A DNA stretch of 64,000 nt, from positions 205,996 to 269,995 of the forward strand of contig JQKK01000004.1 in the NCBI GenBank assembly GCA_000746015.1, given 5' to 3'. The stretch comes from Lachnospiraceae bacterium MA2020 (GTDB taxonomy: Bacteria > Bacillota > Clostridia > Lachnospirales > Lachnospiraceae). Under the pieces are notes generated by a model. It had not been told where the DNA came from, did no database searches, and worked only from the letters and a program-made list of their open reading frames with translations. The translations under genes were made by a program, and so were the position numbers. Positions 54,625-63,556 of this stretch are shown piece by piece. Every line of letters begins with the position of its first letter. Position 1 is the stretch's first letter.

Positions 54625-56337
54625 TTAAATAGTAAACGAATTTTTTATTTCCTTCAGCTCATCTGCACAAACACCGGTCTCGGATACAACATCCAAAACG
54701 TCTGATGACAGGCTTGCTACATCTGTAGTCTTTTCTGCCAGGGCAGTGACAGCATTTGCAGCTTCTTCTACAGTATGTGAGATATTTGATATCTGCTCAG
54801 CTATCTTGTCAGTAGAGCTGCTAAGGTTTGTGATCATGTTGTTGATATAGCTCATTGAGTCAGAGAAGCCCTCTGCATCGGATTTGTACTGTTCACTCAT
54901 TTCGAGGAAGGTCTTGTAATCTGATATGACATTTTTTTCAAGATATTCAAGAGTAGTTTCAAGACATCCGCTCATGCTTGTTACAGCCTGCTTTACTTCA
55001 TCTACTATTATCATGATATTTTTAACGGTCTCTGATGACTGTGATGCAAGCTCGCTTATTTCGGTTGCAACAACTGCAAAACCTTTTCCTGCTTCTCCGG
55101 CTCTGGCAGCTTCTATTGCAGCATTGAGCGCAAGGAGATTAGTCTGATTTGCAACATTCTGTATAGCAGTCGCCAGTGAATTGATCTTTTCAACTGACTT
55201 TGACTTTTCGAGGGCGTCTTTTCCTTCCAGACTTATCTCAGAGTACATTTTTTCAGTACGCTGGCTTGCCTTTAAGGTATCGCTATACAATCCTTCGGCT
55301 TTTTCGGTGATCTCATTTGCGAGAGTAACACCTTCTTTGGATCTATCCACTATGCCGATTGCATTATTTCGTATATCTTCTGTGTGACCGCTTATAACGG
55401 TACTTGTTGCAGCTGTTTCCTGCATATTTGCAGCAAGCTGCTCAGATGTTGCAGAGTTATCAGCGTTTGCAGAGTTGATACTAGTTGTTATCTGTTTTAG
55501 CTTATCTTCATGCTCTGTTAACTGCTCTGATGTGTTTTTGATACGGGTTACCATGCTCTTAAGAGCACTTTCCATATCGCCAACGGCTTTTGCCATGGCA
55601 GAGGTCTCATCCCTTCTGCCTTCCAGCTTTGAGAGGTCTTCTCCTACAGAGAAATCAAGTCTTCCGTTGGCAAGTATGACAGCAGTGATCGTTTTGATCG
55701 CACCTCCGATTGAACGTGCGACAATGATACTTCCGATGACCAGGATGATAGTCAGTATGCATGTAACTAAGAGACTTATATTTCTGACTTCGTTTATCTC
55801 AGACATGATCTCAGATTCATTTGCAACTATGACTGATACCCAGCCGTTTTTTTCTGAAACGGAATAAGCCGCATATTTAACAACTCCATTTTCATCAGTG
55901 TAGTGGAACACGTTGCTCTTTACATAGTTTCCTGTTGGAATTTGCTTAAGCAGACCAAGGACATACTCATTAAAGACAACGGTCCCTATCTTATCAGGCT
56001 TTTTGTGATAGTGGAAAACTCCATTTTCATCAACAACATATACATAGCTCGACGATATTTCTGAGAGCTTTTTGTCACTGAGATTTTCGGTAAGCAGCTC
56101 CGTAGTTATATTTTCAATGTCATATTTATCGAATAGTTTATCAATGAGCTGGGAACTGAATATGGCTATATCAAGCATATTGTTTTCTGTAGTTTTCTGG
56201 ATTGTTTTGCGGGATTTAGGCAATATGAAAAGAACATTCAGCAAAAGCATGAGCATGATACAGACAGAGACCAGGATAATAATCTTTGACTGTATAGAAT
56301 AAATTCCAAAATGAGCCTGGTTTTCTTTTTCTTTCAT
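54625..56337 (-). CDS. Methyl-accepting chemotaxis protein (Cache type)
   Basis: 570 residues. Helix 1 near 15-33, a short extracellular Cache-like domain with [23 protein letters not shown], helix 2 near 188-210, a HAMP-like linker and a signalling domain with [35 protein letters not shown]. The smaller sensor differs from the receptor at 51449, implying another ligand. AAGGGGGA lies before its ATG on the minus strand. Confidence 0.92.
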   Translation of the reverse strand: MKEKENQAHFGIYSIQSKIIILVSVCIMLMLLLNVLFILPKSRKTIQKTTENNMLDIAIFSSQLIDKLFDKYDIENITTELLTENLSDKKLSEISSSYVYVVDENGVFHYHKKPDKIGTVVFNEYVLGLLKQIPTGNYVKSNVFHYTDENGVVKYAAYSVSEKNGWVSVIVANESEIMSEINEVRNISLLVTCILTIILVIGSIIVARSIGGAIKTITAVILANGRLDFSVGEDLSKLEGRRDETSAMAKAVGDMESALKSMVTRIKNTSEQLTEHEDKLKQITTSINSANADNSATSEQLAANMQETAATSTVISGHTEDIRNNAIGIVDRSKEGVTLANEITEKAEGLYSDTLKASQRTEKMYSEISLEGKDALEKSKSVEKINSLATAIQNVANQTNLLALNAAIEAARAGEAGKGFAVVATEISELASQSSETVKNIMIIVDEVKQAVTSMSGCLETTLEYLEKNVISDYKTFLEMSEQYKSDAEGFSDSMSYINNMITNLSSSTDKIAEQISNISHTVEEAANAVTALAEKTTDVASLSSDVLDVVSETGVCADELKEIKNSFTI

Positions 56338-56664
56338 GTGAAAAGTCCCCCTTTTAAAGCATTAAGCGTAAACCACCTATGTTAAATATAATAAAAAAAC
56401 GCAGTGCTAAGGGGATTTTTTGGGATACAATTACAAACTTTATTGAAATTTAATGAATTTGACGAGATGTGCATGATTTTGAGCAAAAATTGTTTGCTTT
56501 ATTACGGTTATCTGTGTTAATATGGTGCGTATCTGTGAAAAGACGTTACAAGGGGAGTAACAATTAACCGCTTTATATGATATCAGGGTCAAAAGTCTTA
56601 TCCCATAACAAGCTTGCTTATCAGTGGGATAAAGACCTTATGACAGAATTTAGGAGGAATTGTT
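56338..56664. other. Divergent intergenic region with promoter and leader hairpin
   Basis: No gene is seen here. On the + strand TTGCTT (56494-56499) and TTAATA (56517-56522) with a 17-base spacer form a likely promoter for the GH32 gene. In its leader, GTCTTATCCCA (56595-56605) pairs with TGGGATAAAGAC (56625-56636) with one bulge, just upstream of the ribosome site at 56652-56657. No catabolite-control site could be recognised with confidence. Confidence 0.55.
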
Positions 56665-58083
56665 ATTACGAATCGAGGAATTGTAAACGGAAAAGATGGA
56701 TGGAGACTTGGATTTCATATCATGCCGCCTGATGGATGGCTTAATGATCCTAATGGACTCTGTCAGTTCAACGGTAATTATCACGTATTTATCCAGTATA
56801 TGCCAAATACACCTGGTCCTGATGGAAGGATAGTCAAGAGCTGGGGACACTATGCAGGTCCTGATCTTATGCACCTTGAGTTTAAGGGTGTTCCATTTTG
56901 GCCTGGCGAGCTTGATTACAATGGCTGCTATTCAGGTTCAGCACTTGTTGAGGATGGCAAGGCATATCTTTATTATACAGGAAATATCAAACATCCTGGC
57001 GATTACGACTATATCACAGAGGGCCGTGAGAGCAATACTATTCTCATAGAGACAGATGGAGAGCACTTTGGGGATAAGCAGTTCCTTTTTGGAACAAAGG
57101 ATTATCCGGCAGAATGCACACTTCACGTACGTGATCCTAAGGTATGGAAAGAAAACGATACATACTACATGGTTCAGGGCGCAAGAATGAAGGGTGGTGC
57201 TGATGGGGACTATGGTTCAGCACTTTTCTACAAGAGTCACGATAAGAAAAACTGGGAGCTTGTAAAGATCCAGACAACAGATGAAGCTTTTGGATATATG
57301 TGGGAGTGTCCGGAATACTTAGAGGTTGATGGACACGCGATAATGTCACTTTGTCCGCAGGGGCTTGAGCACGAGCCATATCGCTACCAGAATATCTATC
57401 AGTCAGGCTATGCGCCGGAGATAGGAGAGCTTGAGGATGAGAAGCAGCACATCGGAGATTTTGTTGAGTGGGATATGGGATTTGATTTCTATGCTCCACA
57501 GACATTTGTTGATGAGCAGGGCAGACGTATTATGTTTGGCTGGGCAGGACTTCCGGATAAGCCATATAAGAATTTCTATGCTGATTCATATTGGGAGAAC
57601 TGTCTGACAGTGCCGAGGGTACTTACATACAGAGATGGAGTTGTCCTTCAGAATCCTGTAGAAGAGCTTAACGATCTCAGATATGATGAGGTAAGGCTTG
57701 CATCAGATGAGCAGGTTATCCTTCCTGATGGAATGGGTGATTTTGAGATTAATTTCAAAAATAGTTCTGCATGGCGTGTAAGCTTTGCAGAGGGCACATA
57801 CCTCAGCTATGCTGACGGAGTGGTTTCACTTGAGCTCAGCGACGAAGAAGGCGGAGGAAGAAAGATCCGCAGAGCAAAGGTGGCAGAAGTCAGGAATATG
57901 CGTATCCTTGTAGATACCTCAATCCTTGAGATATATCTTAACGATGGTGAGTATGTAATGACAAGCAGATTCTATCCTTCATATAAGGGTGATAAACACG
58001 ATCTCAAGGTTAAGTTTGACTGTGATGGTACTGAGATCACAGGATGGAAGATGCATACCATGGTTACGAATATCAACTTGTGA
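56665..58083 (+). CDS. GH32 beta-fructofuranosidase with apparent AUU start
   Basis: The GH32 signature FHIMPPDGWLNDPNG needs coding sequence upstream of the first ATG (56722), and the frame is open back to TGA 56641-56643, yet contains no ATG, GTG or TTG. AGGAGG at 56652-56657 is 7 bases before an ATT at 56665, giving 472 residues. Catalytic features are intact: nucleophile Asp in WLNDPNG, RDPKVW, and acid/base Glu in WECPEYL. It has no signal peptide, so it probably cleaves sucrose, kestose or similar fructosides in the cytoplasm. No transporter or sucrose regulator is adjacent. Confidence 0.85.
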   Translation: MTNRGIVNGKDGWRLGFHIMPPDGWLNDPNGLCQFNGNYHVFIQYMPNTPGPDGRIVKSWGHYAGPDLMHLEFKGVPFWPGELDYNGCYSGSALVEDGKAYLYYTGNIKHPGDYDYITEGRESNTILIETDGEHFGDKQFLFGTKDYPAECTLHVRDPKVWKENDTYYMVQGARMKGGADGDYGSALFYKSHDKKNWELVKIQTTDEAFGYMWECPEYLEVDGHAIMSLCPQGLEHEPYRYQNIYQSGYAPEIGELEDEKQHIGDFVEWDMGFDFYAPQTFVDEQGRRIMFGWAGLPDKPYKNFYADSYWENCLTVPRVLTYRDGVVLQNPVEELNDLRYDEVRLASDEQVILPDGMGDFEINFKNSSAWRVSFAEGTYLSYADGVVSLELSDEEGGGRKIRRAKVAEVRNMRILVDTSILEIYLNDGEYVMTSRFYPSYKGDKHDLKVKFDCDGTEITGWKMHTMVTNINL

Positions 58084-58094
58084 TCATCCGTTGT

Positions 58095-58115
58095 CTAAAT
58101 ATACCAAATATTTAG
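58095..58115. repeat. Palindrome downstream of the GH32 gene
   Basis: CTAAATAT (58095-58102) and ATATTTAG (58108-58115) form a perfect AT-rich inverted repeat with a 5-base spacer. It lacks a T run and could be an operator for the polyamine operon or a weak terminator. Confidence 0.35.
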
Positions 58116-58186
58116 TGAAAATTTATACTTTAATTAATTAACGATATGTAGTATCATACTATTGCTGCATAATCATGATTAACGAG

Positions 58187-58222
58187 GGAGCAGTACGCCG
58201 GTGCGCGTGCCGCTCCTTTCTT
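58187..58222 (+). terminator. Terminator-like hairpin in the polyamine operon leader
   Basis: GGAGCAGTACGC pairs with GCGTGCCGCTCC (58187-58216) with one mismatch and one wobble, followed by TTTCTTT. It lies about 100 bases before the decarboxylase start and may attenuate the operon or end the GH32 transcript. Confidence 0.65.
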
Positions 58223-58312
58223 TATATATAATAAATTGTATAAAATTGAAATCGATTAAGAAATATATGCAGCTGATTTTTTATGTGATTGTATATAGGA
58301 GGATTATGGTAG

Positions 58313-59761
58313 TTGGACGTAATAAGGCAGAAAAGGGCTCCAGTGTATGAGGCTTTAGAGAAATTTCGCAGACAGCGAGTCGTACCTTTTGATGTACCTG
58401 GGCATAAACGAGGCAGAGGCAATGCCGAGCTGGTTAGTTTTTTGGGCGAAAGATGTGTAGGGATAGATGTTAATTCCATGAAACCGTTGGATAATCTATG
58501 CCATCCGGTATCTGTAATTAAAGAAGCGGAAGAACTTACGGCAGATGCATTTGGCGCATCACACGCATTCTTGATGGTAAATGGCACTACAAGTGCTGTG
58601 CAGGCAATGGTTCTGTCAAATGTCAAGGCGGGAGAGAAGATAATCATGCCCCGAAACGTGCATAAAAGTGCAATTAATGCGCTTATCCTGTGCGGGGCAG
58701 TTCCTGTGTATATTGATCCTAAGGTTGATACGAAGCTTGGGATACCGCTTGGCATGGAAATTGCTGATGTAAAAAGGGCAGTAGAGGAAAACCCTGATGC
58801 AAAGGCAATACTGATAAACAATCCGTCTTACTACGGTATATGCTCTGACTTAAGGGCGATAGTAAAGCTGGCTCACGAAAATGGAATGAAGGCTCTTGTA
58901 GACGAGGCTCATGGTACACATCTGTACTTTGGTCCAAACCTTCCGGTAAATGCTATGACAGCCGGAGCAGATATGGCTGCCATCAGCATGCATAAATCGG
59001 GAGGAAGCCTGACACAGAGCTCGATTCTCTTGTGCGGACCCGGCGCTAATGTCGGCTATATCAGCCGCATCGTCAATCTGACACAGACAACGAGCGCAAG
59101 CTATCTGCTTTTGGCAAGCCTTGATATCTCAAGGAGAAATCTTGCATTAAACGGGCATGACAGCTTTGAAAAAGTAACAGCTATGGCACAGTATGCCAGA
59201 AGTGAGATAAATGAGATTGGCGGTTATTACGCATATGGCAACGAGCTGATAAACGGCGGAAGTATCTATGACTTTGATGAGACAAAGCTCGTTGTAAATA
59301 CCCGCAGTGTCGGTCTTACCGGTATCGAGGTATATGACCTTTTACGTGATGAGTATGACATACAGATGGAGTTTGGAGATCTTTCAAATGTTATGGCATA
59401 TATCTCCATCGGTGACAGGCTGCAGGATATAGAGAGACTTGCGGGAGCACTTGCAGATATTAAGCGTATATACGCAAAGCCGGAGTACAGCTTTTTCTCG
59501 GCAGAGTATATCTCTCCTATAGTAAAGGCAACTCCGCAGGAGGCATTTTATGCAGAGAAGGAGTCACTGCCGATCGAAAGTACTATAGGAAGGATAAGTG
59601 CTGAGTCAGTCATGTGTTATCCGCCGGGAATACCGATACTTTCACCGGGAGAAGTAATTACAAAAGAAATACTTGATTATATAAAGACTGCAATGGAAAA
59701 AGGCTGCTCAATGCAGGGACCTGAGAGCGAAGATATATCTGAGCTTTTTGTATTAAAATGA
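58313..59761 (+). CDS. speA: Arginine decarboxylase (Orn/Lys/Arg decarboxylase fold)
   Basis: 482 residues of the aspartate-aminotransferase-fold decarboxylases, starting FDVPGHKRGRG and with the PLP lysine in SMHKSGGSLTQSS and DEAHGTHLYF before it. It would make agmatine (or cadaverine, if lysine-specific). Agmatine deiminase later in the operon supports arginine as substrate. The start is TTG 58313, directly after an in-frame TAG; AGGAGG at 58297-58302 is 10 bases away. An ATG at 58306 opens only a 14-codon frame. Spermidine synthase follows 16 bases downstream. Confidence 0.88.
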   Translation: MDVIRQKRAPVYEALEKFRRQRVVPFDVPGHKRGRGNAELVSFLGERCVGIDVNSMKPLDNLCHPVSVIKEAEELTADAFGASHAFLMVNGTTSAVQAMVLSNVKAGEKIIMPRNVHKSAINALILCGAVPVYIDPKVDTKLGIPLGMEIADVKRAVEENPDAKAILINNPSYYGICSDLRAIVKLAHENGMKALVDEAHGTHLYFGPNLPVNAMTAGADMAAISMHKSGGSLTQSSILLCGPGANVGYISRIVNLTQTTSASYLLLASLDISRRNLALNGHDSFEKVTAMAQYARSEINEIGGYYAYGNELINGGSIYDFDETKLVVNTRSVGLTGIEVYDLLRDEYDIQMEFGDLSNVMAYISIGDRLQDIERLAGALADIKRIYAKPEYSFFSAEYISPIVKATPQEAFYAEKESLPIESTIGRISAESVMCYPPGIPILSPGEVITKEILDYIKTAMEKGCSMQGPESEDISELFVLK

Positions 59762-59777
59762 TGTTAGGAGGTTCTCT

Positions 59778-60650
59778 ATGGCTGAGATGGATTACTGGTT
59801 CAGTGACATGCACACCGGCAATGTCAAGATTAGTATAAGGATAAGTAAGCAGCTGTATTCCGGCACAAGTGAGTTTCAGAGGATAGATGTCTTTGATTCG
59901 CCGGAATTTGGCAAGTTTCTTACATCAGACGGAAATATCATTTTTTCAGAAAAAGACGAGTTTACCTATGATGAAATGATCGTACATGTGCCTATGGCGG
60001 TCCATCCAAAGGTGCAGAGAGTGCTTGTACTCGGTGGTGGAGACGGCGGCGTGGCAAGAGAGCTTACACACTATGACGAGATCAAGGTAATAGACGTCGT
60101 TGAGCCTGACAGCATGTTTGTGGATGTCTGCAAGCAGTATTTCCCGGATAATGCAGTTGGTCTTGAGGACGACAGGGTACACATTTTTTATCAGGACGGA
60201 CTTAAATATCTGAGAAAATGTGAGGATATGTACGATCTCATAATTAACGATGCAACACAGCCTCTCGGACATGAGGCAGGGCTTTTCACAAAAGAGTTCT
60301 ACGGAAGCTGCTACAAGGCACTTCATGATGATGGGATAATGGTGTATCAGCATGGAAGCCCATTCTATGATGAGGATGAGGAGAGCTGCAGAGCCATGCA
60401 CCGCAAGGCTTTCAGAGTATTCCCGATAAACAGGGTATATCAGGCGCATATCCCGACATGCCCGGCTGGTTACTGGCTCTTTGGCTTTGCCAGCAAGAAA
60501 TATCATCCTTTGAAGGATTTTAATCCGGACAGATGGAATGAGCGTGAGATCAAGACTTGGTATTATACTACAAATTTGCATAAGGGAGCTTTTATGCTTC
60601 CAAAGTACGTTGAAGATTTGCTTGAAGAAGAGGAGGAAATGGCAAGATGA
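59778..60650 (+). CDS. speE: Spermidine synthase (aminopropyltransferase)
   Basis: 290 residues with the polyamine synthase core: VLVLGGGDGGVARELTHYDEI near 77-97 (decarboxylated-SAM site), VVEPDSMFVDVCKQYFP, and YDLIINDATQPLG near 152-164 with the catalytic Asp. AGGAGG 6 bases before the ATG. Its donor, decarboxylated SAM, needs SpeD, which is not in the window. It overlaps the next gene as ATGA. Confidence 0.9.
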   Translation: MAEMDYWFSDMHTGNVKISIRISKQLYSGTSEFQRIDVFDSPEFGKFLTSDGNIIFSEKDEFTYDEMIVHVPMAVHPKVQRVLVLGGGDGGVARELTHYDEIKVIDVVEPDSMFVDVCKQYFPDNAVGLEDDRVHIFYQDGLKYLRKCEDMYDLIINDATQPLGHEAGLFTKEFYGSCYKALHDDGIMVYQHGSPFYDEDEESCRAMHRKAFRVFPINRVYQAHIPTCPAGYWLFGFASKKYHPLKDFNPDRWNEREIKTWYYTTNLHKGAFMLPKYVEDLLEEEEEMAR

Positions 60651-61909
60651 GTAGATTATTGGTTATTGGATGCGGCGGAGTCGCACAGGTTGCTATACAG
60701 AAGTGCTGTCAGAACAGCGAGGTTTTCACAGAGCTTTGCCTTGCAAGCCGTACAGTGAGCAAGTGTGATGCACTTAAGGAAAAGATCGAGAAGAGCGGAT
60801 CACCTGTAAAGATCACAACAGCTACAGTAAACGCTGATGATAAGGATGATGTTGCTAAGCTTATAAAGGAGTACAAGCCTGACGCAGTGCTTAATGTAGC
60901 TTTGCCTTATCAGGATCTTGCTATCATGGATGCCTGCCTTGAGTGCAAGGTTGACTATATCGACACAGCAAACTATGAGCCGGAGGATACGGATGATCCA
61001 GCATGGCGTGCAATATATGAAAAGCGCTGTGAGGAAAAGGGCTTTACAGCATACTTTGACTATAGCTGGCAGTGGGCATACCAGGACAGATTCAAGGAAG
61101 CTGGTATTACAGGTCTTCTCGGAACAGGTTTTGATCCTGGTGTAACAAGTGTTTTTGTAGCTTATGCAAAGAAGCACTATTTTGATGAGATCCATTCAGT
61201 AGATATCCTTGACTGCAATGGCGGAGACCACGGCTATGCTTTTGCCACAAACTTCAACCCTGAGATCAATCTTCGTGAAGTAAGCGCTAACGGAAGCTAC
61301 TGGGAAGACGGTCACTGGATCGAGACTAAGCCAATGGAGATCAAGAGAGAGTACAATTTCCCTGAAGTTGGTATGAAGGATATGTATCTTCTTCACCACG
61401 AGGAGATCGAGGCTCTTGGCCGCAATTTCCCTGAAATCAAGAGAATCCGCTTCTTCATGACATTTGGTCAGAGTTACCTTGATCACATGCGCTGTCTTGA
61501 GGATGTAGGCATGCTTTCAACAAGCCCTATCAACTTTGAAGGCAAGGAGATCGTGCCGATACAGTTCCTTAAGGCACTTCTTCCTGATCCTGCAAGCCTT
61601 GGACCACGTACAGTAGGCAAGACAAACATCGGATGTATCTTCAAGGGCGTAAAGGATGGCAAGGAGCGCACTATTTATATCTATAATGTGTGTGACCACC
61701 AGGAGTGCTACAAGGAGCTTGGCAGCCAGGCTATCAGCTATACAACAGGTGTACCTGCTATGATCGGTACAGCACTTGTGCTCAGTGGACAGTGGAAGAA
61801 GCCGGGCGTTTACACAACAGATGAATTTGATCCGGATCCATACATGGATATGTTAAATAAGTTTGGTCTTCCATGGGTTGTTGATGAAAACCCTGTATTG
61901 GTAGACTGA
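60647..61909 (+). CDS. Carboxyspermidine/carboxynorspermidine dehydrogenase
   Basis: 420 residues of the saccharopine-dehydrogenase fold: LLVIGCGGVAQVAIQKC at the N terminus binds NADPH, and GTGFDPGVTSVFVAYA and NGGDHGYAFATNFNPEINLREV are typical of carboxynorspermidine dehydrogenase. It condenses aspartate semialdehyde with putrescine or diaminopropane. Start and stop abut its neighbours (ATGA overlap upstream, 1 base downstream), and the decarboxylase that completes the route is next. Confidence 0.9.
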   Translation: MSRLLVIGCGGVAQVAIQKCCQNSEVFTELCLASRTVSKCDALKEKIEKSGSPVKITTATVNADDKDDVAKLIKEYKPDAVLNVALPYQDLAIMDACLECKVDYIDTANYEPEDTDDPAWRAIYEKRCEEKGFTAYFDYSWQWAYQDRFKEAGITGLLGTGFDPGVTSVFVAYAKKHYFDEIHSVDILDCNGGDHGYAFATNFNPEINLREVSANGSYWEDGHWIETKPMEIKREYNFPEVGMKDMYLLHHEEIEALGRNFPEIKRIRFFMTFGQSYLDHMRCLEDVGMLSTSPINFEGKEIVPIQFLKALLPDPASLGPRTVGKTNIGCIFKGVKDGKERTIYIYNVCDHQECYKELGSQAISYTTGVPAMIGTALVLSGQWKKPGVYTTDEFDPDPYMDMLNKFGLPWVVDENPVLVD

Positions 61910-61910
61910 T

Positions 61911-63062
61911 ATGCAGGAGAAACTTAGCAAGCTGTCGACACCTGCTTATGTGATAGATGAAAAGCGGCTTTGTGAGAATCTTCGGATACTGCATGAAGTA
62001 GAGGCTGAGTCAGGGGCAAAAGTGCTCCTGGCTCAGAAAGCTTATTCGGTATATCAGACTTATCCGCTGGTTGCAGAGTATATATCAGGTGCGACAGCAT
62101 CGGGACTATATGAGGCAAAGCTTGCCTATGAAGAACTGCCGGGTGTAAGAACGGGCGATAAAGAAAATCATGTGTTTGAGCCTGCATTTAAGGATGATGA
62201 GATGGCAGAAGTGTGCCGTATTGCGGATCATGTGGTATTTAATTCACTCTCTCAGCTTGAGCATCATAGAAGTATTTGGGAGAAATCCGGCGTTTCAGTT
62301 GGATTACGCGTAAATCCTGAGCTCAGCACGCAGGATGGACATGAGATATATGATCCTTGCGCATCCGGCTCTAGGCTTGGTATAAGGGCATGCGATATGC
62401 CGGAAAAACTCCCGTCAGGAGTGGAGGGACTTCATTTTCATACGCTCTGTGAGCAGCTTTATGAGCCGCTTGAGGCTACATTTAAGGCTTTTGAGCAGAA
62501 GTTTGGAAAGTACCTTCACGATATCAAGTGGCTGAATATGGGCGGCGGACACCATATCACTAAAGAAGGCTATGACAGAAAGGCCCTTATAGAGCTTGTA
62601 AAGAAGATACGTGAAAAGTACGACATAGAAGTCTATCTTGAGCCGGGCGAGGCGATTGCTCTTGATGCAGGCTATCTTGTGACTACTGTGATGGATATAG
62701 TGGAAACTGAGAAGTATCCGGTACTTATCCTTGATACATCTGCGGCCTGCCATATGCCTGATGTGCTTGAGATGCCATATAGGCCACCTCTCAGAGATTC
62801 GGGTGAAGCTGGAGAGAAAGCGTTTACATACAGGCTTTCTTCGAGAACATGTCTTGCCGGAGATGTGATAGGAGACTATAGCTTTGATCATGAGATATCT
62901 ATCGGTGACAGGCTTGTCTTTGAAGATATGGCAATCTACAGCATGGTTAAGAACAATACCTTTAATGGAATGGCTTTGCCGGATATTGCTTTGCTGCATG
63001 AAAATGGTGATACAGAAGTTATTAAACACTTTGGCTATGAAGATTTTAAGATGAGACTATGA
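61911..63062 (+). CDS. nspC: Carboxynorspermidine/carboxyspermidine decarboxylase
   Basis: 383 residues of the alanine-racemase-fold decarboxylases. The PLP Lys lies in VLLAQKAYS near residue 43, with GLHFHTLCEQ near 178, EPGEAIALDAGYL near 243 and the Cys/Asp region LDTSAACHMPDVLEMPYRP. It removes CO2 from carboxyspermidine to give spermidine. Its stop overlaps the agmatine deiminase ATG, so translation is coupled. Confidence 0.92.
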   Translation: MQEKLSKLSTPAYVIDEKRLCENLRILHEVEAESGAKVLLAQKAYSVYQTYPLVAEYISGATASGLYEAKLAYEELPGVRTGDKENHVFEPAFKDDEMAEVCRIADHVVFNSLSQLEHHRSIWEKSGVSVGLRVNPELSTQDGHEIYDPCASGSRLGIRACDMPEKLPSGVEGLHFHTLCEQLYEPLEATFKAFEQKFGKYLHDIKWLNMGGGHHITKEGYDRKALIELVKKIREKYDIEVYLEPGEAIALDAGYLVTTVMDIVETEKYPVLILDTSAACHMPDVLEMPYRPPLRDSGEAGEKAFTYRLSSRTCLAGDVIGDYSFDHEISIGDRLVFEDMAIYSMVKNNTFNGMALPDIALLHENGDTEVIKHFGYEDFKMRL

Positions 63063-63556
63063 AAAAACTGATTATTAGAAATTTAACACCCAAGGCGGAT
63101 GGCTTCAGAATGCCGGCTGAGTTTGAAGAACATGATGGTACTTTCATGATTTTCCCATGGAGAGCGGGAAGCTGGGGGAAAGACAGAAGTGAAGCGCTTG
63201 AGGCGTTTGGGAAGATTTTTTCAGAAATTTTGAAACATGAAAATTTGTACCTTTTCGCAGGAACGAGTGATGAGCAAAAGCAGAGTGAGATGACTGCTTT
63301 TATCAGTAAGATCGAGAGTAACCTGGGTCGTAGACGCAAGGGTGAGTGTTTTGCTGTAGCAGTTGAAGCAGATGATGCATGGGCTCGTGACACAGGCGCG
63401 ACTATGGTTATAGACAGAGACGGCAATGTTGCCGGAGTCAACTGGAGTTTTAATGCGTGGGGCGGCGAGGTTGACGGCCTTTATTCAAGCTGGAATAAAG
63501 ATGATCGTGTAGCAAAAGAGTTTTGCAGGATTTTTAGCTATGACTGTTTTGATTAA
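63059..63556 (+). CDS. aguA: Agmatine deiminase, 5' exon (interrupted by group I intron)
   Basis: 165 codons matching the first 45 percent of agmatine deiminase: KADGFRMPAEFEEHDGTFMIFPWR, then ADDAWARDTGATMVID near 102-117 and VNWSFNAWGGEVDGLYSSWNKDD near 128-150. The family is about 370 residues long. The frame ends in TAA just where relatives continue into the conserved FVLEGGSIH segment, and the following DNA has the conserved core of a group I intron. The true exon probably ends a few bases before 63556. The enzyme hydrolyses agmatine to N-carbamoylputrescine. Confidence 0.85.
   Translation: MKKLIIRNLTPKADGFRMPAEFEEHDGTFMIFPWRAGSWGKDRSEALEAFGKIFSEILKHENLYLFAGTSDEQKQSEMTAFISKIESNLGRRRKGECFAVAVEADDAWARDTGATMVIDRDGNVAGVNWSFNAWGGEVDGLYSSWNKDDRVAKEFCRIFSYDCFD

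Noticed and set aside
56525..56550. Catabolite-control (cre) site before the GH32 gene
   Set aside because: The sequence around TGAAAAGACGTTACA is one base too long and poorly matched.
56722..58083. GH32 gene starting at ATG 56722
   Set aside because: There is no ribosome site near it and it would remove the conserved FHI residues before the WLNDPNG motif.
58306..58350. ATG-started 14-codon frame before speA
   Set aside because: Its ATG is only 3 bases from AGGAGG and the frame ends at once; the TTG at 58313 opens the true gene.
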